The translations under genes were made by a program, and so were the position numbers. Shown piece by piece: positions 20,560 to 28,974 of a DNA stretch of 64,000 bases. The number at the start of each line of letters is the position of its first letter. The stretch's first letter is position 1. The notes below the pieces were generated by a model. That model saw only the letters and a program-made list of their open reading frames with translations, was not told the origin of the DNA and did not search any database. Origin of the DNA: Gracilariopsis chorda (Eukaryota > Rhodophyta > Florideophyceae > Gracilariales > Gracilariaceae); NCBI GenBank assembly GCA_003194525.1, contig NBIV01000010.1, forward strand, positions 558,001-622,000. Direction: 5' to 3'.

Positions 20560-22617
20560 TCACACGTTGAAGCCCGGCAGCAGCACGTTTCGATTGGCCA
20601 AGTTGTCGTCGTCGCCACGCGGCGCCATGGCGCTGGACGCGAACTGCTGCCGTGCCTTGCTCCACAGGTACACCTCCGGCTTTCTCCGCAGCAGCCGTTG
20701 CTTCTCCCTCCGCCGCATCGTTCTCAACAACGGCAGCAGCAGCAGTGAGAACAGACTCGCGCCCGTGAACAGCGTCGCGTACCCCGTCAAGTCCACAATC
20801 CACTGGCTCGCCGGATACGTCGACTCCCGGTAATACTCATCCACCACGAACCGATTGTAGTTGTAGAAAATCTTGTATCGAAGCCAATATCCCACCATTT
20901 CAAGCACGTCGTCACTGCGCAGACTCGACGTCGAACTGCTGATGTCATACCGATCCATTCCATACACAACCACGGCTCGGAACGTCGCAAACGTCTGAGT
21001 GCTCGGTCCGATCAGAATCATGTCGCGATGCCGTCCCAATTCGCCCTTCTCCGTCGTCGAGTTGGTACTCACAAACATCTGCAACGACTCTTGCGGCAAA
21101 AACGTACGTTCAACCTTTGGTTCAAAGTAAGGTCCTCTCCCAATCGCCACCCATTTCTCCCCGTCAAACTGATAGCGCACATCAACGCTTGCATCCCGCC
21201 GTCCCACGACGGCCGGGAAGAACGCAAAGTAAAAAATGTTACAAGCTTGTTGCCAAGAAATTGTCTCAATCTGCTCCTCCGAAAGCTGCGATATCGACCC
21301 CCCCTCCGTAGCAGTTGTCAGTATACCCCACTCTTCCAAATCCGTAGCATTCCGTTCGATAACACGATGCAAAAACTCCATACTCTCATCATCCAGTCCG
21401 CGCTCATTCTTCATGCACTGCAAAAAGTAATTGTCCGTGAACATGTGCATCACCGAGCTATTCTGAAACGACGTATCCCTCGCCACCGCCAGGTGTCGAC
21501 TTCCCACCCGATAGCACGGTCGACATCTCGTCGAATTCTTCCCATTCGCAATGTCGTTCAAACTCCTAAGTGGAAACGGAAAGAAATCACCCACCTTGCT
21601 ATCACAGTCCTCGCCATCAGGGTTGTCCCAGAAGCGCTCCACAACGCCCTTAAACTGACCAACTCCCTTTTGCTCAGAGTAGGCCACGTTGGGGTCCGTG
21701 CCCAGATACGACCGTCCCTCCGCATCCACAAAGTCGAACAACTGAAGGCGGGAAAACGGCACGCCCGTCTGACTGAGACACACCGTCACAACCGGCGCCG
21801 GTAACTGATCACTCTGCGTGGAGCGTATGAACGAGCCCGGGGCAACCGCCTGTTGAATGAACTCAGCAGTGACAGCAGCCACGGCAATGAGCGCTCCAAT
21901 CACCATCACAAAGTACAACCACAGCACTACGCGATCCTTGGTGGACAAATCCGCGCACGACAAAGCACAAAACGAACGCGAGCGCGGCGACGAATCGGAC
22001 GACGTTGACGCAGAGCGCTCGCGCGCAAACCTGGAGAACACAGACCGCCCCTGCCGCAGTCTGGGCGGCAATCCAGGCTGTTCGGGCGGCGGGGGCGGGT
22101 CATCCGGATCGGGAAATGGGAACGTGTCGGCGGCAGTCGATTGCTCACTGGCGAGGGCGGCGGCGCTGGCACCCGGAGCACGGGAGCGAGTGCGGAAGGG
22201 CGGGGGGGAGTCGGCTGCAACGGGTTCGAACACACCGTTGCCGGGGTGAAGCATGCCATCCAATACGGATTGCGCGGCGGCGGAAAGCGTTGCCAATGCG
22301 TGCAGGTCCGGGGTGCTGATTGCGGCGTCTAGACGCGGGAGCAGCCCGCGCAGGTAGGCGCGGGATGCGGAGAGGGGCTGGTCTGCGGGAGAGGGTAATG
22401 CTACGATTTGAGAGGCGGTTCGATGGAGCAGCACAGCGGTTCGAATTGTTGCGGCGGCATGTTGGGTGGCTTGGACTGCGGAGTCGGAGCCGTTTGCTAG
22501 GTGAATGTCGTGTTGTTGGTGGAGGGTGCTCAGGTGTTTGTTGGCGGTCTGCGCGAAGAAGACGTGGGCGGAGGCGGAGGGCGAGGAGGAGGAGGAGGAG
22601 GAAGCCGATTGCGCCAT
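20560..22617 (-). CDS. Two-TM protein resembling DEG/ENaC/ASIC ion channels
   Basis: 685 codons from ATG at 22615-22617 (the frame is open further upstream but without another plausible ATG context). Residues 1-220 are Ser/Pro/Ala-rich and probably cytosolic. TM1 lies at about 229-255. It is followed at 273-280 by PAPVVTVC, close to the post-TM1 PAVTxC signature of DEG/ENaC channels, and then FSRLQ, as in ASICs. A roughly 330-residue ectodomain with about six cysteines and several NxS/T sites follows. TM2 at about 606-631 contains LFTGASLFSLL, which matches the LF-GAS selectivity-filter segment of ASIC/ENaC. The tail is basic. The N-terminal His-Gly gating motif is absent. In known members, three subunits form a sodium channel in the plasma membrane. 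I infer homology from topology plus two motifs, so the assignment is tentative. Confidence 0.6.
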   Translation of the reverse strand: MAQSASSSSSSSPSASAHVFFAQTANKHLSTLHQQHDIHLANGSDSAVQATQHAAATIRTAVLLHRTASQIVALPSPADQPLSASRAYLRGLLPRLDAAISTPDLHALATLSAAAQSVLDGMLHPGNGVFEPVAADSPPPFRTRSRAPGASAAALASEQSTAADTFPFPDPDDPPPPPEQPGLPPRLRQGRSVFSRFARERSASTSSDSSPRSRSFCALSCADLSTKDRVVLWLYFVMVIGALIAVAAVTAEFIQQAVAPGSFIRSTQSDQLPAPVVTVCLSQTGVPFSRLQLFDFVDAEGRSYLGTDPNVAYSEQKGVGQFKGVVERFWDNPDGEDCDSKVGDFFPFPLRSLNDIANGKNSTRCRPCYRVGSRHLAVARDTSFQNSSVMHMFTDNYFLQCMKNERGLDDESMEFLHRVIERNATDLEEWGILTTATEGGSISQLSEEQIETISWQQACNIFYFAFFPAVVGRRDASVDVRYQFDGEKWVAIGRGPYFEPKVERTFLPQESLQMFVSTNSTTEKGELGRHRDMILIGPSTQTFATFRAVVVYGMDRYDISSSTSSLRSDDVLEMVGYWLRYKIFYNYNRFVVDEYYRESTYPASQWIVDLTGYATLFTGASLFSLLLLPLLRTMRRREKQRLLRRKPEVYLWSKARQQFASSAMAPRGDDDNLANRNVLLPGFNV

Positions 22618-22957
22618 TCGTTCTCGGGTGGCGCGGAATGGTGGGACGGGAGTGGGACTTGGGGGTGGGGGGGGGGGATGCGAAGGGCGAAGGACGAAAC
22701 ACACGCGAAGGACGGGAGGAGAGGGCGAGAAATTATCTGTGCGCCATGACGGGTGGCAGCGCCGCGAGGACGGCGATGCAACGCGTGACGGCCGCCAATT
22801 TTGACGACTGGTCGTGCCACGCACGCGCCACGCGTCCGCCCCCGCCCCCGCCCCCGCCGCGCGGCTCTCCGGACGGCTGCCCAACTCCATCGCGCCCTTC
22901 AAACGTCAAAGGCGCAGCTCAGGTGCAGAGTTACCGTCCGCGCCGCCGCCGATCAGC
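22618..22957. promoter_or_regulatory. Shared divergent promoter region
   Basis: Only 340 bp separate the start codons of the channel-like gene (minus) and GFM2 (plus), so both promoters must lie here. The region is GC-rich. It holds a G-run with potential to form a G-quadruplex (22643-22677), a CCAAT sequence near 22795, and CCCGCC repeats near 22840. No TATA box is evident. Confidence 0.6.
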
Positions 22958-25234
22958 ATGTCGCCGCGCGTCGCGCCGCGCGTCTTCCGGCGCGCGTGCA
23001 GCTCCGTCGCGCACCCCGCGTCGCGCACCCGCGTGCTCGGCCTGGTCGCCCACATAAACTCCGGCAAGACCACCACCTCAGAAGCAATGCTCTTCCACTC
23101 CGGCTACCTCACGCGCATGGGCAGCGTCGACATCGGATCCACAACGCTCGACTACCAGCCACAGGAGCGCCGTCGCGGCATAACAATAACCGCCGCCTCC
23201 GCCTATCTTTCCTGGCGGCGCCACAATTTCTTCCTGGTCGACTCGCCCGGTCATCTCGACTTCACCTTCGAGGTCGACTCCAGCCTGCGCGCAATGGACT
23301 CGGCCGTGGTGTTGCTCGACGCCGTCGCAGCTGTGCAACCGCAGACGGAGACCGTTTGGCGTCAGGCCGATGCCAACCATCTCCCCAGACTCGCCTTCGT
23401 TAACAAGATGGATCGCGACGCCGCTCACTTTCCAACCGTCGTCCGCACAATCGCCTCCACCTTTGCAGCCACTCCAGCAGTCTTACACCATCCCATCTTC
23501 GATCAAGCACGCTTTGTCAACGCCTATCCCTTGCTACACGCCTTTCCCACCGACCCTTCTGCGCCGCCCTCCCTGACACACACCGCACCCCATCCACCAC
23601 CACAACACTATCACTCCGAAATTCAAGCTGCAGCCGATCAGCTCGTCGAAACCGTTGCCGACTTTGACGACCAAATCATGACCCGCTACCTCAACTCCAC
23701 CCCCATAACACGTCAACACATGCAAACCGCCATTCGAAATGCCTGCATATCCAACCATCTCGTCCCCGTTCTCTGCGGTTCCTCCCTCTCTCGAATCGGC
23801 GTCGATCACCTCATGGACGCCATCGTGCAGTTCTTGCCAAGTCCGCAAGATCGCCCGCCCCTCCACGCCACCCTCCCCTCTACCAACGAACACAAAACCG
23901 TTTCCGTATCTTCCGACGCCCCGTTTGTCGCCTACGCCTTCAAGGTCACTTACGACAACCATCGTGGCAGACTCGTTCATCTGCGCGCCTTTGCAGGATC
24001 GCTCTCCACTCGTGGCCTGCAACTGTTCAACACCACCCAGCAAAAGTCTGAGACGCCTACAAGACTGCTTCGCGTCATGGCCGACAAGTTCGTCGACATT
24101 CACAACGTCAACACCGGCGAAATTTTCGCAGCCGTAAGTTCATCTCCCCGTCTCCAACCGAAAACCCATGTCACCATCCTCAACCTTCACACTCTGCGGA
24201 CACACTAACCCATCATACCTCAATCTTCCATATCTCAGGCCGGATTGCGACACACGCAGACCGGTGACACCATGGTTCTCAAGCACAGCCCAAAATCTTC
24301 TCGCCTTGTTTTAAGCACCGTACGCCCTCCCCCGCCCGTGTTCTCCGTTGCCGTGTCAGCCGAATCAACTTCTGAGGAAAAGCTGCTGCACGATGAACTT
24401 TCTAGAGTTGTTGATATTGACGCCTCTTTAGAAACCAGAGTCGACGATCAAACGGGAGATATTCTGCTTTCCGGGATGGGTGAACTCCATCTCGAGGTCA
24501 CCATCGAAAGAATGAGACGTGCTCTCAATTTCCCGCTTCACGTGTCCAAACCTCGGGTCGCATACCGCGAAAGCGTCGCTTCCTCTGCCAGCAAAACCGA
24601 GGTATACGACACTGTCATTGGCAATCAAAAGCTTTTCGCCGCCCTAGAAATCTCCGTCCAGCCTCTAGAAAGTGACAAGCATTACCACAATCACATAGAA
24701 GTGCATGGCTTTTCGTCAGATGAGGAACAAGCTGCCGTCAAACAGGGATTGGAAGCTGCCCTAGGTCGCGGCCTTCTCCTGGGACACCCCATCACAAAGG
24801 TTTACATACACGTCAAGCCAGCCGATAATAATCCATCGTTGACTGACCCCGTTGCACTTCGTGCCTGCGCTGGACAAGCGTTACGCAAAGTGCTGCCAGA
24901 GTGTTCCCCGATTCTTCTAGAACCGGTTATGGTGGTGGAGCTGAACGTGCCAGAGGAACACGCTGGTGACATTGTCTCAGAACTGTCACATCCCGTACGG
25001 AGAAGGGGGCTTATCGAAGCCGTTGAACGCGACGTCCAAACCCGCAACGCGAATCATATGAAACAGTACTGCTTCATTCGTGCGAGCGTTCCTCTGGATG
25101 GGCTTGTGGGATGGGCAAGCAAAATGCGATCTTTGACCAAAGGACGTGGAGATATGAGTATGGAATTCTCATCGTATCGAGTCGTGGATGATGGAACAGT
25201 ACGGCGAGTTATTGAACAATGGTGCGGTATATGA
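22958..25234 (+). CDS. GFM2: Mitochondrial elongation factor G2 (ribosome-releasing factor 2)
   Basis: Two exons, 22958-24133 and 24239-25234, give 723 residues. The start is the ATG at 22958; the open frame extends upstream only through a non-ATG codon. The N-terminus is Arg-rich without acids, as in a mitochondrial presequence. GTPase motifs are complete: G1 AHINSGKT (31-38), switch II DSPGH (95-99) and G4 NKMD (149-152). Domains II-V follow to the C-terminus. Features such as TVWRQADANHLPR and GLRHTQTGDTMV match the EF-G2 (GFM2/MEF2) branch rather than the translocating EF-G1. In other eukaryotes this GTPase acts with the recycling factor to split mitochondrial ribosomes after termination. 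It ends 13 bp from the convergent sulfotransferase-like gene. Confidence 0.9.
24134..24238 (+). other. GFM2: Spliceosomal intron of GFM2
   Basis: 105 bp, GTAAGT at the 5' end and CTCAG at the 3' end, phase 0. Removing it joins GEIFAA to GLRHTQTGD, restoring the conserved domain II segment. Reading through gives a stop, so splicing is needed. Confidence 0.9.
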
Positions 25235-25247
25235 TGTGCGATCTGTA

Positions 25248-26228
25248 CTAAGCTAGGTCTTCTGTGGAGTATCCGAAATGGCGAAAGTCGTCTGCGTACA
25301 GTTTGGCTATGCGTGAAAGCAGTCTCTTCTCCATCCACTCTGGTGGAAGCGCACGGTGATGCGTACCTGTCGCAGTATGGAACGTTCCTCCGGGAAGGGA
25401 CAGGTTCCTATTCACGTACATGATATGCTCTGAAAACGATTCTACATGGCCCGCGAGGTGGTACTGGATGACGGAGTATCCGCAAGAATCCGACTGTGAC
25501 GCGAAAGTATGGGTCAAGACGGGCAATCGTGACAGGAACGCTAGGAAGAACTTTGGAGTGAGCAACTGCATGATGCGTTCGTCTTTTGCTAGCGGAACGC
25601 CGCGTACTTGTGACAGAAAGTTTCGATAGCTTTCTGAGTTGAGCCCTTGGTCGGTGGCATTCTGGAATATGTGTTGCAGTCGCCTCACTGGGTTTTCAAC
25701 GAAGAGGAAGCGAAAGATCTCGGAAGTAGTGAGGAGGCGTTCGCGATCGCGAATGGAAAACTGCCACAGTGGTCGCAATGTGTACCTGGTGCCCAGATGA
25801 GCGCGCAGGGCTTCATGCATAGTGCCGAACACTGGGCAGTACACCGCTCGCGGTCGATCGGCATTGTCTGTTACAACTAACAGCCGATCGACAAGAGGTG
25901 ACTTCAGGAACTGACGGGGTAAGACCATGGAATGGAAATACGTATGGCTCCATTGAAGAGAGTGTGATTGAGGTGGCAGGCGGATGTGAGCCGATTCGCG
26001 CCGACGAGCATCTGACTCTGTCAGAGGAACAATAGGTTCGCTTTCCGGGTTGGGTATGAACTGGCGGTGGTAGATTGCGCGGAATACTTCATCTATAGGT
26101 ACACTTTCACCGCAGGAGAACGATCGGGATGGCGCTGTGGCTGTGGGCGTTGTTGGTATTTGGAGCAGAAGGAAAGCACCGACGAATATGAAGGTACAGA
26201 CCAGGATGGAGTGAGATGGTTTATCCAT
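25248..26228 (-). CDS. Carbohydrate sulfotransferase-like type II membrane protein
   Basis: 326 codons from ATG at 26226-26228. A short cytosolic tail is followed by one signal anchor (about 8-24), the layout of Golgi enzymes. The rest has the landmarks of the Sulfotransfer_2 (HNK-1ST/CHST) family in order: a first cofactor loop region YCPVFGTMHEALRAHL (130-145), the second region FRFLFVENPVRRLQHIF (172-188), the GHVESFSEHIMYV segment (260-272), like the family's G-x-E-x-L-x-x-D-x-x-Y-V box, and the closing YADDFRHFGY (311-320). However, the Lys of the 5'-phosphosulfate loop and the Arg of the 3'-phosphate loop are not where expected, so it may bind PAPS differently or be inactive. Red algae use such enzymes to sulfate galactans; that link is inference. 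Confidence 0.7.
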   Translation of the reverse strand: MDKPSHSILVCTFIFVGAFLLLQIPTTPTATAPSRSFSCGESVPIDEVFRAIYHRQFIPNPESEPIVPLTESDARRRESAHIRLPPQSHSLQWSHTYFHSMVLPRQFLKSPLVDRLLVVTDNADRPRAVYCPVFGTMHEALRAHLGTRYTLRPLWQFSIRDRERLLTTSEIFRFLFVENPVRRLQHIFQNATDQGLNSESYRNFLSQVRGVPLAKDERIMQLLTPKFFLAFLSRLPVLTHTFASQSDSCGYSVIQYHLAGHVESFSEHIMYVNRNLSLPGGTFHTATGTHHRALPPEWMEKRLLSRIAKLYADDFRHFGYSTEDLA

Positions 26229-26465
26229 TGAAGTGCTCGATCTGGTTTTTACTCGGCTGAGGTTGTGGTGCTGTAATTAGAAGTGTGTGACCATCGGAAT
26301 ATTTTGGTCTACCTCTGTTCCTTCGTTCCTGTCAAGCTTAGGGAGAGAATGTGTAGAACGGATCATGAACCGGAAGAGCAGTCCGTGAAAGACGCCGCTG
26401 CACATCGCAACCCTTCGCAATCCTTTTTCACTCCTACAAGACAAACTTCTCCTCGGCTAGATGTG
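26229..26465. promoter_or_regulatory. Upstream region of the sulfotransferase-like gene
   Basis: About 240 bp between the sulfotransferase-like start codon and the first end of the Tc1 relic. I see no gene and no clear TATA box. The promoter must lie here or inside the relic. Confidence 0.4.
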
Positions 26466-26771
26466 CAGTGCGCGAAACGATAATAAATACACCCCACTTT
26501 TCTTTTGTTCTCGCCACTTACCAGACCTTTCACACAACTCCAACCAGGAACCAAGGTAGTGACTAATTAGATATAAAAACCCCCGGTCGCCTGTCGAACA
26601 CTTGTAGCTGAACTGCACTTACAGCTACGAAACAGTCATAAATGCATGAAAAAAGAATAAATACACTTTACTTCATGTGCATCTACTCAGAGCTCAGTAC
26701 TTGGTAAAACTCCTATTCGTATCAACAACAGCAAAGCTTCTCGATCTAGACCTGTACAGCTGTTGGAGGTA
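26466..26771 (-). mobile_element. Tc1 relic, left part (end and transposase C-terminus)
   Basis: Begins CAGTGCGCG, the same terminal repeat as the Tc1 element at 10277. Its minus strand encodes a transposase C-terminus, LQQLYRSRSRSFAVV and then SFTKY plus stop near 26.69 kb. Coding stops exactly at the TA (26770-26771) where the pogo-like pair begins, and resumes at 31145. Confidence 0.8.
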
Positions 26772-26796
26772 GCGGTCAAAAGGGCTTAATTTGAGA
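26772..26796 (+). repeat. pogo 1 left terminal inverted repeat
   Basis: 25 bp, reverse complement of 28948-28972 with one mismatch. Confidence 0.88.
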
Positions 26797-26941
26797 CACA
26801 CACTGTGCTTCAGAAAAAGGCGATTTCGAAGCTGCTTTGGCACAAAATATCCCATCCCGTAAAGCAAAAATGCGGTGCAATGAGGCCAAGGGCTTTATTT
26901 GAGACAACGCTGCCGCAATCCCCAGCGCTTCCTCTTGCCGC

Positions 26942-28801
26942 TTATCGAGGCATGCGCGATCTGCACGTGCCTCTCGGGACTCGCAGTCCTTCCCCTAGTT
27001 CAACCCGTAAGTTCCCACGTCTTTGTTTGGCTTGTCGACAAATTTCATCTCGCACATTCTTAAACAGCGGCGGCAGATTCTCTTCCAAATACTTCAGATA
27101 CAAGCGTTCCGTTCTCTCCTTTACTTTCCTTGGTGAATCATCGCATTTTTTGTTTATGATGGTGGATTTTCGCGGTTGCTTGTTTTCCTTACCCGTGCTC
27201 TGATTGAGTCGTAAAGCCGGGGTTCCGCCATCACTGGAAACTCTTCCACGGACCACACGAACTGGAGCACGCAATGGTGTTGCTTCCCATATAACTCGAT
27301 TTGTTGAGCGGTTGTTCTGAAGGATATTTTTTACCTCTGTGACTGCTGCAGTTGGATTAACGTGAGTAGATAATGCGTCCCGGATCTTTCAATAAATCGT
27401 TTCGTCTTTAGTTCGGAGCCGATTGAAAGATCTGACCTCACGTGCACTCTTTTCAGCTTTCCGACTCTTTGAATCAGCTCGCATTTCCAATTTCTCACGA
27501 AGTCTGTCCACGAAGACATTATCCATCGGCCACATCCCAACTTCAACAAAGCTCTCTTTCACAAGTTCAGGCGTAATTGTTCGATAGCCAGCAATGGCCA
27601 GTTTCATTTTGAAACACATATTGGCATGGGAAAACTCTCCACTTCCCAGAAGAACATCACGAACTGACCTCGTTTCTTCCTTGAAATGTTTATTTGTCTG
27701 GGAATCACAAGGCTGAAGGAAATGTGAAGTATTGGCAGGAAGCTGAATGACATGTATTTTCAACTTCTCGCATTCTACCAACCAGTCTGTACCTTTGCGA
27801 GAGCTATGCCCATCAAGCAAGAGCAATAGTGACTTTGAAGGCGACACGAACTGATGCGAGAATTCTGCGAAATGCTTCACGACATGGATCAAAGTTGCAC
27901 GATCCATACTTCCCTTTGGTGAACATCGAACAACTGTACCGGTTGGAATCCAGGTATTGTAGCCAAGCCACTTGTATTTTGGAGACAAGAAACTAACATT
28001 ATCTTGCTTGATTTCTTCCATCCACTTCGGCATACACTTTTTCCCTTCTGCGATAAGAAATGGTGGTGCAAGTTTCCCAGAGCTCGAAACAATCACAACG
28101 GCAGTGAGATGCTTGCCGTTCTCTTTCAGATCATGACGTCTGCCGGAAAGATGACTACTGGAAGCTGAAAATACTTTCAATCTGCGACCATGCGAAGCAT
28201 TCACAGCAGTCTCGTCTACATTCCAGATACGATCTGGATCTTGGAAAAGGTCGGGTTCTTGTTTTTGGAGCTCTGTTAGAAGTGTACTAAGCGTCTTCAC
28301 ATGGTCCATATTCCCACCGGCAAAGTACTTATGAGATATGTCTTCAGCGTAGCTAAACGTTAGAGAACGGTTCCGTGCACGAAATGAATGAATGGCTGCA
28401 TCAGAAGGAACACTACGCTGGTATCCAACCCGTCCACCGGCGGTTACATCCGCGATTAGACTTTTCATTTGGTTTGCATCGAATACAAATCCGCGCTGAC
28501 CTGCATAAATGACGCGCTTAACAATTGCTTCTTCTTCTGTTCGGCTTAGAGTTGTTGGTCTACATGTTTTAAAGTCTACGGGATTCAGAAGCTTGTGTAG
28601 TTTGGTTCTGTTTGTCAATTTTGTTGCTTGGAACAAGCGATAGGTTGTCGTACGTGAAAGATGACAAGCTGATGCAACGTTTCGTGGGGTACATCCGTGT
28701 TTGAAAAGTGCTACCGCGCGCTTGCGGTTTGCATGTTCCTCGCTTCTACGTTCGAAATTGCGTTTCAGACAGGCTGTTTGGCGCCGCATGGAAATTGGCA
28801 T
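26942..28801 (-). pseudogene. pogo-like transposase with one in-frame TGA
   Basis: From ATG at 28799-28801 the frame runs 470 codons to a TGA (27389-27391), then stays open in the same frame for about 148 more codons to 26942. An N-terminal helix-turn-helix (NVASACHLSRTTTYRLF, 41-57) and a CENP-B-like DNA-binding region precede the DDE_1 core: D196 in WNVDETAV, D330 in LLLDGHSSR, D366 in LQPCDSQTNKHF, 35 residues apart (DD35D). The part after the TGA is basic (KENKQPRKST) and looks like the natural tail. The core upstream of the TGA is complete, so a slightly shortened protein could still be made. Otherwise whole. Confidence 0.85.
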
Positions 28802-28947
28802 GGTTGTGCAGCAAATATTCTTGGGTAGAGGGGAGGGGAGTTGATCGCGGTGTTGAACAGTGTGGGAATCTCGGGCCAGGGTTTAGTGGAAGCGCTGGGA
28901 TAGGAGATTACGTCATTTGCAGTTGCACCGTCTCAAATAAAGCACTT

Positions 28948-28972
28948 TCTCAAATTAAGCCCTTCTGACCGC
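28948..28972 (-). repeat. pogo 1 right terminal inverted repeat
   Basis: Ends at 28972, immediately before the TA (28973-28974) that is also the left target site of pogo 2. Confidence 0.88.
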
Positions 28973-28974
28973 TA

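Larger units (their letters stand above)
26772..28972 (-). mobile_element. pogo-like DNA transposon 1
   Basis: 2201 bp, with 25-bp terminal inverted repeats (26772-26796 and 28948-28972, starting GCGGTCA then AAGGGCTTAATTTGAGA) and TA on both sides (26770-26771, 28973-28974). A second copy of the end motif, AAGGGCTTTATTTGAGAC, lies about 110 bp inside the left end, and an inverted copy about 15 bp inside the right end, probably extra transposase-binding sites. One transposase gene is encoded on the minus strand. Confidence 0.9.

Noticed and set aside
22801-23403. A 200-codon Arg/Pro-rich frame overlapping GFM2
   Set aside because: It is the out-of-frame shadow of GC-rich GFM2 coding sequence.
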